A model generated the notes under the pieces. The model worked only from the letters and a program-made list of their open reading frames with translations, ran no database searches and was not told where the DNA came from. A program made the position numbers and the translations under genes. Below are positions 1 through 7,782 of a stretch of DNA of 64,000 nt, piece after piece; the stretch's first letter is position 1; the number at the start of each line of letters is the position of its first letter. Origin of the DNA: Herminiimonas arsenicoxydans. Its GTDB lineage: Bacteria; Pseudomonadota; Gammaproteobacteria; Burkholderiales; Burkholderiaceae_D. Where the stretch lies: contig CU207211.1 in the NCBI GenBank assembly GCA_000026125.1, positions 2,108,001 to 2,172,000 of the forward strand, given 5' to 3'.

Positions 1-746
1 CGTTCGGCATTTTCATGCCCTGGTATATCGCGGCGGAATATTACAATCCCGGTTTCATTAATTACTTCATCGTCGGCGAACATTTCTCGCGCTTCCTGGT
101 GCCGGGATGGAAAGGCGATCGCTACGGTATAGCGCAACGGCAACCGTTAGGAGCAATCTGGGTATTCTGGGTCATCGGAATATTGCCGTGGATAGGCATA
201 TTTGCGACTGAAATGTTCCGGATATTTTTCAAACACCGCAAGGAGTTGCAGCCCGTAGAGCGTTTCTTGTGGTGCGCGACACTCGCACCGCTGCTGTTTT
301 TCACATTCAGCAGCAATATCATCTGGACTTACGGGTTGACTGCCGCCTTGCCGTTTGCAGTGCTGGCTGCACGCTGGCTCGATAATGCCCCCAAACCAAC
401 ACTGCGCCGCACGAGCATTGCCGTGCTTGCCATTACGCTGCTATCAATCATCTGCGGCCCTGTCATTATCAGCAACGCCAGCAACAATTCGGATCGCGAC
501 CTGATCGCCGCATACCATCATGCAAGCAAGCACAGCGGCACCGAATTGCTGTATCGCACACCGCCTGCGTATTCTTCCATCTACTACACGAAAGGAACGC
601 TGGAGTACCCGCCTGACCCCACGCGTCCGCACGATGCTCACAAAACATATGTCGTGATTGACCGTAAAGATGTCCAGATGCAATCGATCAACCCGAGCCG
701 GATTTTATTTACGGGAAAATTTCGCGCTTTAATCGCACCGGAATAA
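1..746 (+). CDS. ArnT-like membrane glycosyltransferase, C-terminal part
   Basis: The reading frame is already open at base 3, so the 5' end lies outside the window and about 247 C-terminal residues are visible. The piece contains the motif NPGFINYFIVGEHFSRF followed by a GWKGDRYG stretch, typical of the ArnT/PMT family (family knowledge: integral membrane enzymes that move a sugar from a polyprenyl phosphate to lipid A, protein or glycan). At least three hydrophobic segments follow (around LGAIWVFWVIGILPWIGIF, LAPLLFFTF and AVLAITLLSIICGPVII), then a short soluble tail of about 90 residues. The catalytic N-terminal loop is not in view, so the substrate cannot be named. It ends 50 bp before a convergent small gene. 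Confidence 0.75.
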   Translation, partial: FGIFMPWYIAAEYYNPGFINYFIVGEHFSRFLVPGWKGDRYGIAQRQPLGAIWVFWVIGILPWIGIFATEMFRIFFKHRKELQPVERFLWCATLAPLLFFTFSSNIIWTYGLTAALPFAVLAARWLDNAPKPTLRRTSIAVLAITLLSIICGPVIISNASNNSDRDLIAAYHHASKHSGTELLYRTPPAYSSIYYTKGTLEYPPDPTRPHDAHKTYVVIDRKDVQMQSINPSRILFTGKFRALIAPE

Positions 747-796
747 AAACCGCTTGAGGTGCACTATGTGCCGCCATTGACTGCGGCTGGCTCGCG

Positions 797-1024
797 CTAT
801 TGGTTGCCGACCAGTTTCCTGTCTATGTACAAGCGCCCCTGCCGCAATGCATGCAAGGCCGCCTCCTCGGAAGAATCGAATATTGCATCGGTCACGCTGA
901 TGCTGACTCCGGGAATACCGTGCTGCGCGATATGAAAGCTGCCTACCCACTTGCCGGTGTCGTGCTTTTCACTGGTGCCGTGGACAGAATAACCGTGATG
1001 CTGCTCAACATCTGTATGGCTCAT
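797..1024 (-). CDS. Small conserved hypothetical protein, 75 aa
   Basis: I do not recognise a function. The start is supported by a GGAG ribosome binding site about 7 bp upstream of the ATG at 1024. The N-terminal 25 residues are polar and histidine-rich. The rest (GKWVGSFHIAQHGIPGVSISVTD, then SSEEAALHALRQGRLYID) reads like a compact alpha/beta domain that recurs in small Burkholderiales proteins. There is no signal peptide or membrane segment. It stands alone, convergent with the glycosyltransferase gene. The overlapping frame on the plus strand has no ribosome binding site and a low-complexity product, so this strand is preferred. Confidence 0.6.
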   Translation of the reverse strand: MSHTDVEQHHGYSVHGTSEKHDTGKWVGSFHIAQHGIPGVSISVTDAIFDSSEEAALHALRQGRLYIDRKLVGNQ

Positions 1025-1330
1025 GATAACTCCTCGCCGTTACTTGAAATTGCGCCAACTGCTTCAGCCTACTCGCATTTTTACGGTTGCGTGTTGCGTC
1101 TGAACACTGCAAACAAGCCGCAGCATTCAAGAACCACGTCCTCGTCTGATCGCTGAACCAGTTGGCGGCAATTGGGAACAATTTTGATGAGATGAAAATA
1201 GACGCGTGAACATGCGCGTCTGTTACGTGTAAATTTTGTAGATTGGCAATTAAAAAGAAGCGCAAGACAAACTCGTCTTGCGCTTCTTTTATTTTTACCG
1301 AATCTGCCGCAGGCAAGCTACGGAATTTAT
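1025..1330. other. Intergenic stretch with two hairpins
   Basis: No gene is seen in these 306 bases. They hold the leader of the 797-1024 gene, a small hairpin near 1200-1220 (arms around GACGCG and CGCGTC), and the strong terminator listed separately. Confidence 0.5.
1252..1292 (-). terminator. Strong rho-independent terminator
   Basis: A perfect 14-bp stem (AAGAAGCGCAAGAC paired with GTCTTGCGCTTCTT) with a 5-base loop. A-run and T-run flanks allow it to work on both strands. It lies 40 bp downstream of the small minus-strand gene ending at 1331. Confidence 0.85.
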
Positions 1331-1504
1331 TTAATGGGTATTACGCTGCTCTTCGCGTAATTCATTCACTGCAAATTCAGATTCCGGATCCAGATTCTTA
1401 TCCGGCGTTTCCGTGTTGTCACGCTTACCTTGTTGTCCTGAATTATTCTTTTTGTCGCCGGATTTATCAGCCTTTTCAAACGATGTCTTGCCTTGCTTCG
1501 CCAT
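1331..1504 (-). CDS. Small hydrophilic protein, 57 aa
   Basis: The start is the ATG at 1504, which follows a good AAGGAGAA ribosome binding site; longer frames starting upstream lack one. The product is strongly charged and polar (Lys, Asp, Glu, Asn, Gln) with almost no hydrophobic residues. It begins MAKQGKTSFEKADKSGDKK and ends NELREEQRNTH. This composition suggests an intrinsically disordered small protein of the kind often linked to stress or stationary phase, but that is inference and no family is recognised. The gene stands alone with its own strong terminator at 1252-1292. Confidence 0.6.
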   Translation of the reverse strand: MAKQGKTSFEKADKSGDKKNNSGQQGKRDNTETPDKNLDPESEFAVNELREEQRNTH

Positions 1505-1900
1505 GAAATTCTCCTTTATTGATGATTGATGAATAGTCATGCAATCGATACTAGGTGATGGCGACATGGATTCCAATCAGACAAAAGGAAATTGAACGTC
1601 AGATTACAGGTAAGCGCGCCAGTGCAACCCTACGCAGCTAAATTTTGCAGAAAGGAAAATCTCTTTCAGTTCAATGACATACCTTACTAGCGCAACGGTT
1701 ATCCACAGGACTATCCACATATTCCGGGGATAACTTATGTCGCCAATCAACTTTTAAAATCGTGGCGACGAAAAATAAAGCTGCGACTTCCAACAAATCC
1801 GCTTGCAACTATTTCGTTAAAGAAAAAATCAGCAGCAATTTGAGTGCGAATAATTCGCAGCGCTCAACTCGCCATCATGTGCGAGCCGTTAGAATGTCGC
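1505..1900. other. Intergenic region with DnaA-box-like sites
   Basis: About 400 bases without a convincing gene, between two divergent genes, so it should contain both promoters. It is AT-rich. The notable content is a perfect DnaA box, TTATCCACA (1699-1707), followed 3 bases later by the near match CTATCCACA (1711-1719). Nothing else in it is recognised. Confidence 0.5.
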
Positions 1901-2485
1901 ATGAAAAAAATACTGCTGTCGCTTTCTCTTCTCATCCCGTTTTCTACCTATGCGAAACAACCCAACCTGCTTGATGAACTATCCCAGCTAATCCAGTCAA
2001 GAACGACAACCGCTCCAGCCACAGCACTCATCGAAAGCGCATTCTCGCCAAATGCCGGCGCAGAAAAACTTGTACTCAAGGTTATCCATGCGTCGAATAA
2101 AAGCATACGTCTCGCTGCATATTCATTCACCTCGCCCACAGTGGCAAAGGCGCTGCTCATGGCAAAGAAGCGTGGGGTCGATGTGCGTGTGCTGGTCGAC
2201 GAAAAAGGCAATAAAGGAAAGGCAAATCTCGCTGCACTCAATTTACTAGTGAATGGCAGCATTCCGACGCGAACGATTTCAAGCTACGCCATTCACCATG
2301 ACAAGTACATCGTGTCCGACGAACAGCACGTACAGAACGGCAGCTTCAACTATAGTCAGGCCGCAGCCAAGTCCAACAGCGAGAACGTTTTAGTGGTGTG
2401 GAACAATCCCGATTTGGCAGCATCGTTCCAACATCACTGGCAAACGCGATGGGCAAAAGGGAAAAATTTCAGATCGGCGTATTGA
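1901..2485 (+). CDS. Secreted phospholipase D-like nuclease
   Basis: A 194-aa protein of the Nuc/EndA type of the phospholipase D superfamily. The chosen start gives a classic signal peptide (MKKILLSLSLLIPFSTYA); the longer frame from 1844 would bury it. A single HKD motif, HHDKYIVSDEQHVQNGSFNYS in part (H-x-K-x4-D then G-S-x-N), lies near residues 135-155, as expected for an enzyme that dimerises to form one active site. Known relatives are non-specific periplasmic endonucleases such as the plasmid pKM101 Nuc protein. A periplasmic or secreted DNase role is therefore likely, and the substrate is inferred from the family. It is a single gene with no operon partners. Confidence 0.82.
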   Translation: MKKILLSLSLLIPFSTYAKQPNLLDELSQLIQSRTTTAPATALIESAFSPNAGAEKLVLKVIHASNKSIRLAAYSFTSPTVAKALLMAKKRGVDVRVLVDEKGNKGKANLAALNLLVNGSIPTRTISSYAIHHDKYIVSDEQHVQNGSFNYSQAAAKSNSENVLVVWNNPDLAASFQHHWQTRWAKGKNFRSAY

Positions 2486-2686
2486 CGGTATAAAAGCAGT
2501 TTCTGATTAAAGAAAAATCTCTTTGTTGCAGGGCTGCATTCTTTCTGCCTTCACGTTAGGTTACCGCTCTATGCGCCCGCTACAATTCAAGAAATGATGG
2601 CTTTACTTGTTATTCGATGACCCTGGGCTTTCGGGGCTTCTTTAAAGATAAGCATGTGCGTCAAACTCTATGGAGATATCTTTAGA

Positions 2687-3484
2687 ATGAAAATCCAGCT
2701 TGCTTCAGACCTGCATCTCGAATTACTTCAGCGAGACTTCCCCGGCGAACGTCTGATTACACCTGCCGGCGGGGTGGATGTATTGGTTCTTGCTGGCGAT
2801 ATTGCCAACGGAACGCAAGCCATTGATCTGTTCAAGAATTGGCCAGTGCCAGTTCTGTACCTGGCAGGCAATCACGAGTTTTATGGGGAATCATTTGAGC
2901 AGGCCCGTATCACTTTACGCAAAGCGACCGAGGGCACCAACATTCATTTTTTGGACAACGATGTCGTCGATTTCGGTGGTGTTCGATTTCTGGGAGCCAC
3001 ACTGTGGACGGACTAGCGTCTTGATAACAGCCAGTCACGGCAGGCCCTGATGGAAAATTCCGAACGCTGCCTCAATGACCACAGGTTAATACGCACAGAA
3101 GACGGATTATTTACCGCCAGCAGAGCCTTGGAAGAACATGAATACTCTCGACAATGGTTAGAGCATCAACTCGCAATACCGTATCCGGGAAAGACTGTTG
3201 TAGTGACGCATCACGGCCCGCACCCATTATCTGTACATCCACGATACGCAGGCAATCCCCTGAATGCTGCTTTCATCAGTGATTTGGGACCATTGCTAGA
3301 CAAGACAGATTTTTGGCTGCACGGCCACGTACACGACTCCTTCGATTACCTGGTTGGCGCTTGCCGCGTGATAGCAAATCCACGCGGCTACGCCAGGAAT
3401 AGAAGCAGTGCCGCGCATGCCGGCGACCTTCAATTCGAAAATCCGATGTTTGAATGGGCTTGTGCAATCGATGTCAATTCATAA
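2687..3484 (+). pseudogene. Metallophosphoesterase gene interrupted by one amber codon
   Basis: One continuous frame encodes a calcineurin-like phosphoesterase except for a single TAG at 3014-3016 (codon 110). The metal-binding motifs are shared between the halves: SDLHLE (D-x-H) near residue 7, LAGDIA and GNHEFYG before the stop, THHGPH and HGHVHD (G-H-x-H) after it. At the break the text reads GATLWTD-stop-RLDNSQSRQALMEN; homologues usually have an aromatic residue there, so a TAT/TAC to TAG change is the simplest explanation. No frameshift is needed. Without readthrough the enzyme would lack half its metal ligands. A restart at the ATG at 3050 would give an inactive C-terminal piece. A sequencing error is the main alternative. 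Confidence 0.85.
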
Positions 3485-3490
3485 AATATC

Positions 3491-3598
3491 CCAGCTGGCT
3501 GTGTTGATCTCGGAATTGATCTGCTGACCAAGGGTATTGAAACACTGGACGAATTCCAGTGGTTGAAAGACGAAGGCAAACGATTATTTCAGGGCTAG
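3491..3598 (+). pseudogene. Remnant of an EAL-domain protein (C-terminal end)
   Basis: Just after the phosphoesterase stop, about 35 codons in one frame read VDLGIDLLTKGIETLDEFQ then WLKDEGKRLFQG and a stop. This matches the final helix-strand segment of cyclic-di-GMP phosphodiesterase EAL domains (typically GVET..., then FQGY). No start codon or upstream domain remains, so this is a fragment left by deletion. It shows that the surrounding intergenic DNA has been rearranged. Confidence 0.6.
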
Positions 3599-3650
3599 CC
3601 AACCAAAGAAAAAATTGTTTTGCTTAATCTTATAGTTGATAATTGTCGGC

Positions 3651-3899
3651 ATGAACGATACTCCACACACCCCCTCACTTCCTGACCGACTCTCAGTCGA
3701 TCCTCGCAGCCCTTATTACGACGCCGCCATATTTGAACACGATGTCGGCATTAAGCTGAACGATAAAGAGCGCTCCGATGTTGAAGAATATTGCATCAGC
3801 GAAGGATGGATCAAAGTCCCTGCCGGAAAGGCACTGGATCGGAAGGGCAATCCCTTAATGACTAAATTAAAAGGCAAGGTCGAACCGTTCTATCGGTAA
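3651..3899 (+). CDS. DUF3297 family protein, 82 aa
   Basis: A small soluble protein whose sequence (LPDRLSVDPRSPYYDAA, FEHDVGIKLNDKERSDVEEY, then KVPAGKALDRKGNP and KLKGKVEPFYR at the end) matches a widely conserved proteobacterial family of unknown function, annotated as DUF3297. The start at 3651 gives the usual family length; an in-frame codon five residues earlier is less likely. No signal peptide or membrane segment is present. It is a single gene. Confidence 0.8.
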   Translation: MNDTPHTPSLPDRLSVDPRSPYYDAAIFEHDVGIKLNDKERSDVEEYCISEGWIKVPAGKALDRKGNPLMTKLKGKVEPFYR

Positions 3900-4539
3900 A
3901 GACTGCTCTTTCATTAGCATTTCTTGACATCTGTCATTACCTGCAAAGGCACGTGCTTCAACGCTTTCTGCGGTAGTGATTGCAAGTTCGCTAGTGGCCA
4001 ATAGTGACCCATTCCCTGCGCCAGTACATCTTGGGCGTCATGGCGCACGTACTTTGCAAGCACCTTTGCGGCGAATACTCATTCAGGGAACAAGGTATTG
4101 CAACAAAGTACATGGTTTGCCCGATATCGCGGGATCGCCTATACTTACGTCTATGGCACTCCTCGTTTATTCCTTTGGCACATTTGCATCAGAACGGTCT
4201 TTAATGACGGTTCCGTTTTCGCACGTGCTCAGGTTTAAGGGCATCACGCACGCCCTCCAGCCGACAGCAGATTTCTAAGCCCGGCGATACTTTCTTTCTC
4301 TCATTAGCGCAATTCATCTATCGCCGGGCTTAAGCCAGGCGCGATAGCGGCTTACTCTTTCTTGAGTTCAGGCCGCGCTTTGGGATTTACTTCATGTCTT
4401 CGAATATCTGCGGCGAGCAATCTCTCGCCGAGCTTCCGTTCGTGCGCCTGTTGCGCATGCACAGCACGTCCTCTCTTCGCCCATCTCCGGCTTCTACAGC
4501 CTATCGTACGCTGGCCTTTTTCTTCCTATCCAGGTCGCC
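3900..4539. other. Long non-coding stretch upstream of the beta-helix gene
   Basis: About 640 bases with no convincing reading frame. It contains a 12-13 bp inverted repeat (4278-4290 with 4319-4331, core AGCCCGGCGATA), a CGGCGAG/CTCGCCG hairpin near 4411-4431, and a pyrimidine-rich tract just before the ATG at 4540. GCACGTGCTT/GCACGTACTT-type words recur. It may be a structured leader or a decayed gene; I cannot tell which. Confidence 0.4.
4278..4331. repeat. Inverted repeat, possible hairpin in leader
   Basis: Arms AAGCCCGGCGATA and TATCGCCGGGCTT are separated by about 28 bases. There is no T-run after it, so a terminator is not obvious. It could be a protein-binding palindrome or an RNA hairpin upstream of the 4540 gene. 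Confidence 0.5.
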
Positions 4540-5412
4540 ATGGAACTGACAAAAAGCTTCGTTAAACATAAGAGCCCGTGTGCCGATGGATTTCGCTGGT
4601 TTCTACGCCACCATCAGGACGGCAGCGATTATCAACCTCTGCTGAATGCACTAGTCAGTGCCGGCAGGGTCGATGACGCCTACTGGCTACTCACACAGTT
4701 CGGTCCTACTGATGCCGTATTAAAAGTAGATGCCATTGATGCTGAAGCCATCGTGTTTGCCGGAACGCTGGAAGTAGAAGGCAACATTGAAGTCACTTCG
4801 ATTGTCCGAGCCGGACGTGCAATACGTGCCGGTGGCGGGATTCGTGCCGGACATTCGATTATCGCCGGCGAAGATATCCGCGCAGCCGGCAGCATACGCA
4901 GCGAAGGAATGCTGGACGCTGGCGGAGACATCAAGGCGAACTGGGGCATTGAGGTTCAAGACAAGCTGCGTTGCGGAGGCGACTTGCGCGCCGAGTGGGA
5001 ATTGTTTTGCGGTGGCGACCTGTCTGTTGCAGGCAACGCGTTTGTCGGACAAGACCTCATGGTCAAGGGCACATTCCGCTGTGAAAAAAGCATCCGAGTG
5101 AATGGATCCATCACGGGCCTTGACTGCATCTGGGCCGGCAATGGAATCGAATCCGGTGCAGCCATTCTTTGCGAAAAACATCTGGAAGCAAATTGGGGCA
5201 TCAAGGCCAAGGAGACCATGGTTGCTCACGGCACAATCAAGGCTGGTGAAAGCTTGCAGGCAATGGAAGAAATACAAGCGGGTGAAGGGTACGGCATCTA
5301 TGCCGGATTGATCGTTCAGTTTGATGCATGGGAAGCAAGTGCTCAGGTCCGTGCCAAATCGAAACCAGAACGCTTGATGAGCGGTTGGTGGGGTGGTGCT
5401 TGCCTGGCTTGA
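4540..5412 (+). CDS. Beta-helix repeat protein of unknown function, 290 aa
   Basis: I do not recognise a named family. Residues about 12-60 form an N-terminal helical domain (CADGFRWFLRHHQDGSDY, then LLNALVSAGRVDDAYWLLTQFG). From about residue 65 to 265 the chain is a run of short repeats dominated by G-x-I-x-A/V-G steps (for example VRAGRAIRAGGGIRAGHSII), as in left- or right-handed beta-helices and bactofilin-like proteins. Several repeats carry Trp-Gly (ANWGI, occurring twice) or Cys. There is no signal peptide or membrane segment, so it is probably cytoplasmic. It is followed 109 bp later by a GNAT-like gene on the same strand, suggesting joint function. A structural or scaffolding role is inference only. 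Confidence 0.7.
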   Translation: MELTKSFVKHKSPCADGFRWFLRHHQDGSDYQPLLNALVSAGRVDDAYWLLTQFGPTDAVLKVDAIDAEAIVFAGTLEVEGNIEVTSIVRAGRAIRAGGGIRAGHSIIAGEDIRAAGSIRSEGMLDAGGDIKANWGIEVQDKLRCGGDLRAEWELFCGGDLSVAGNAFVGQDLMVKGTFRCEKSIRVNGSITGLDCIWAGNGIESGAAILCEKHLEANWGIKAKETMVAHGTIKAGESLQAMEEIQAGEGYGIYAGLIVQFDAWEASAQVRAKSKPERLMSGWWGGACLA

Positions 5413-5521
5413 TGCCATGTAGCTGCCTCCCTGAAAAATCAACTTACCCAATCTTGCTTTGGAGATTGCCTTGCAAAACGTAGCCCTTACCTTTCCGTAC
5501 ATCCTCTGGCTTGCACGCATC

Positions 5522-6100
5522 ATGGAATTGCGCATCGATGTACAGCTTCCACCATCCGAATTTGAAAAAGAACTTGATGCGCTCAATCGACGCTTGAACC
5601 GGCCCGGCGACACGCTTTACGACCTTCCCTGCATAGACATCCATTTTCCACATCTGGCCTTCCGTTATCGTGAGGCAGATGGAGAACATTACGTTTATGT
5701 TGAGGACCTGAAGCACGGCTGTCTCGCAGGCTATACCGTCTTTAATCGCTTGATCGAACTGAATCGTCGCCAGGATAAACATCTGCGCGCGACACATTCC
5801 AAATACGCGCCAGCCTATCAACGTCGCGGCATAGCAAACGCCATCTATCGATGGTGGCTGGATGCAGGAAACTGCTTGATCAGCGGCGCACGTCAGTCCG
5901 CGGGCGCACATGCCTTATGGCACTCGCTTAACAAGCATTACGATTTGATTTATGTCGACCTGCGCGACAAAACCCTGCGCTATTTGGGGTATGAAGTCAG
6001 TGATCAGATTCGCGAAGATCTTCATACCAGAATGATACTGCTCGGGAAAAACTGGGATCTTGCCGGATTGGCTGAGCGTACTGAAATGGCGATAGCTTGA
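5522..6100 (+). CDS. GNAT-like acetyltransferase-fold protein, 192 aa
   Basis: The product begins MELRIDVQLPPSEFEKELDA. Near residue 100 it contains YAPAYQRRGIANAIYRWWLD, which resembles the acetyl-CoA loop (R/Q-x-x-G-x-G/A) of GNAT N-acetyltransferases, followed by GARQSAGAHALWHSL, as in strand-helix 5 of that fold. It lacks other recognisable domains, so the substrate is unknown and catalysis is not proven. The start is uncertain: no clear ribosome binding site precedes the ATG at 5522, and an in-frame TTG lies at 5459. It follows the beta-helix gene on the same strand and ends 57 bp before the mobile region. Confidence 0.55.
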   Translation: MELRIDVQLPPSEFEKELDALNRRLNRPGDTLYDLPCIDIHFPHLAFRYREADGEHYVYVEDLKHGCLAGYTVFNRLIELNRRQDKHLRATHSKYAPAYQRRGIANAIYRWWLDAGNCLISGARQSAGAHALWHSLNKHYDLIYVDLRDKTLRYLGYEVSDQIREDLHTRMILLGKNWDLAGLAERTEMAIA

Positions 6101-6157
6101 GAGATGCAAGTTGCATCGACAGGTTGATTCAAGGGTTTAGGAAGGCAGATAACCGCC

Positions 6158-6190
6158 TGTGCCGTTAGCCAATTTCCGTCCGCGAAATAA
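6158..6190 (+). repeat. Transposon left end, copy 1
   Basis: This 33-bp block starting TGTGCCGTTAGCC is identical to 6853-6885. It runs into AATAAAGCATAAGTTGTC (about 6186-6203) and, further in, ATAAAGTATAAATTGGCC (about 6242-6259), two copies of a motif that also occurs in the right end. Such arrays are typical transposase-binding sites. Confidence 0.75.
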
Positions 6191-6278
6191 AGCATAAGTT
6201 GTCTGCTCTACGTAGGAGCTTCAAACGTACTGCATGAACGATATAAAGTATAAATTGGCCTATCGTTGATTAATAAAG

Positions 6279-6762
6279 TGTTGATTTGCATCGAAAACTG
6301 ACCCACTTAGCCGCATAATTTGCATCCAAAACTGACCCACGTTTAGAACACAATCCTACTTACCAAAGTGAGTGGGAGATTGGAGTGATCGACGTGGCAT
6401 TACTTGGAATTATTAGACGCTGGCACCTTCGTGACCAGGTCTCATTGAGAGAGATATCCAAACGACTGGGTATCTCTCGAAATACCGTTAGACGGTATCT
6501 ACGCGCTGAAACTGTCGAGCCAGCATATGCTGATCGACGTTCTCCGACTTCTCTCGACAAATATGCGTTTAAGCTTTCGGCATGGTTAAAGACCGAGGCG
6601 ACGAAGTCGCGCAAGCAACGAAGGACTTTGAAACAGATGCACATCGACTTGTGTGCTTTGGGATTTGAGGGGTCGTATGACCGGGTCGCAGCCTTCGCCA
6701 GACAGTGGAAGGTGGATCAGTTAGAGAGGGTCAATTCTGCGAGCAAATCAACAGGGGAGTAG
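6279..6762 (+). mobile_element. IS21-family left end with truncated istA
   Basis: It starts TGTTGATTTGCATCG and carries two near-identical terminal repeats, ATTTGCATCGAAAACTGACC (6284-6303) and ATTTGCATCCAAAACTGACC (6318-6337), the layout of IS21-family left ends. The istA gene begins at 6385, but IS21 similarity stops around 6740, where the transposon right end (6754) begins. istB and the IS right end are missing. Confidence 0.75.
6385..6762 (+). pseudogene. istA: IstA transposase, N-terminal fragment (IS21 family)
   Basis: The 125-residue product opens with a helix-turn-helix (LREISKRLGISRNTVRRYL) and continues with RRTLKQMHIDLCALGFEGSY, characteristic of the DNA-binding N-terminus of IS21-family IstA. 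Full-length IstA has roughly 400-500 residues including a DDE catalytic core; here translation runs into transposon end sequence and stops after ASKSTGE. The protein cannot be an active transposase. Confidence 0.8.
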
Positions 6763-6847
6763 CACATTTTTCGAATAAAGCAAAATGTGGCCTATCGTGG
6801 AATAAAGCATAAACTGTCCACTTGGCCACTTTATGCTTAACGGCACA
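6754..6847. repeat. Transposon right end, copy 1
   Basis: Including the following CACTTAT context, 6754-6852 matches 15339-15437 with one difference in 99 bp (G6843 versus A15428). It contains GAATAAAGCAAAATGTGGCC and GAATAAAGCATAAACTGTCC as tandem repeats, then a terminal TTTATGCTTAACGGCACA. Confidence 0.85.
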
Positions 6848-6852
6848 CTTAT
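6848..6852. repeat. Target site duplication CTTAT, left
   Basis: CTTAT lies exactly between the right end of copy 1 and the left end of copy 2, and the same five bases follow the right end of copy 2 at 15433-15437. Five-base duplications are the rule for Tn7/Tn5053-type transposons. Confidence 0.8.
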
Positions 6853-6885
6853 TGTGCCGTTAGCCAATTTCCGTCCGCGAAATAA
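6853..6885 (+). repeat. Transposon left end, copy 2 (cut by IS3)
   Basis: These 33 bp are identical to 6158-6190. The identity stops exactly where the IS3-family inverted repeat starts at 6886, so the inner repeats of this end are gone or displaced. Confidence 0.8.
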
Positions 6886-6915
6886 TGGCCTGTCCCCAAA
6901 CTGAAAGACACCGCA

Positions 6916-7782
6916 TTAAGCTAACTGAGCTTGCTGTTCAAAGTCAATTGGGCTGATATAGCCCAACGTTGAATGTCTTCGAACCGGATTATAGAAACGT
7001 TCGATGTAGTCAAACACTTCTGCCCTGATGTCGTCTCGCGTGCGGAACATCTTTCTGGATAAGCGCTCTGTCTTCAATGAAGAGAAGAAGCTCTCCATGG
7101 CCGAGTTGTCCCACACATTACCCGCACGACTCATGCTGCACGTCACACCCAATTCAAGCAATAGCCGCTGAAACTGCTCACTCGTATATTGACTTCCACG
7201 GTCAGAATGATGCATCACGGATTCCGGCTTACCACGTCGCCATACAGCCATCATTAATGCATCGGCGACGAGTTGTGCATTCATCTCAGGCTTCATCGAC
7301 CAGCCAATGACACGCCTGGAATAGAGGTCTAGTACAACAGCGAGGTAAAGCCATCCTTCGGCTGACCAGATGTAGGTGAAGTCAGCGACCCATTTCCGGT
7401 TCGGTGCACTAGCGTCGAATTGCCGGTCGAGCACGTTGGCTGCAATACCGATGACTGGGCGCTCACCTCGGTCAATCGGCAAGCTGCGCCGGCGAGGTCG
7501 AGCCCGTAACGCTTGAGCCTGCATCAGCCGTTCGACGCGATGCAGCCCGCAACGATAGCCACTTGCCAACAGGTCGTGCCAGACACGACGTGCTCCATAG
7601 GTGCGGTCACTTTGAATAAAACTGTGATGAACGGCGCGACCGAGTTGCTCGTTCTCCGTGCGACGTTTGCACGGCGTACGCGTGAGCCATGCATAAAAAC
7701 CACTGCGCGAGACGCCGAGTGTGTCGCAGGTCAGTGCCACCGGCCAGATTCCTCGGTGCTTCGCCACGAATCCAAATTTCAC
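6916..7782 (-). CDS. IS3-family transposase OrfB (catalytic)
   Basis: A 288-aa integrase-type transposase. An HTH-like N-terminus (residues 15-30, LTCDTLGVSRSGFYAWL) precedes the DDE core: first Asp in VADFTYIWSAEGWLYLAVV, second in HHSDRGSQYTS, Glu in NSAMESFFSSLKTERL. The C-terminal YNPVRRHSTLGYISP motif is typical of the family. All catalytic residues are present, so it could be active. It is normally made as an OrfAB fusion by -1 frameshifting at the A-run near 7812-7818. Its start ATG overlaps the stop of orfA. Confidence 0.92.
   Translation of the reverse strand: MKFGFVAKHRGIWPVALTCDTLGVSRSGFYAWLTRTPCKRRTENEQLGRAVHHSFIQSDRTYGARRVWHDLLASGYRCGLHRVERLMQAQALRARPRRRSLPIDRGERPVIGIAANVLDRQFDASAPNRKWVADFTYIWSAEGWLYLAVVLDLYSRRVIGWSMKPEMNAQLVADALMMAVWRRGKPESVMHHSDRGSQYTSEQFQRLLLELGVTCSMSRAGNVWDNSAMESFFSSLKTERLSRKMFRTRDDIRAEVFDYIERFYNPVRRHSTLGYISPIDFEQQAQLA

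Larger units (their letters stand above)
6158..6847. mobile_element. Remnant transposon copy 1 (690 bp), TniQ-type ends
   Basis: The segment is bounded by a left end starting TGTGCCGTTAGCC at 6158 and a right end finishing TTAACGGCACA at 6847; the terminal ten bases are inverted repeats. Its left 33 bp are identical to 6853-6885. Its right 94 bp differ by one base from 15339-15432. Between the ends are AATAAAGCATAA-like repeats and an IS21-family fragment; no transposase of its own remains. The right end is followed by CTTAT, but the left flank is CCGCC, so its own target duplication is not preserved. Confidence 0.72.

Noticed and set aside
4720..5613. A 297-codon open frame opposite the beta-helix gene
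   Set aside because: It lacks repeats or domains of its own, whereas the plus strand shows regular protein repeats and a domain-like N-terminus.
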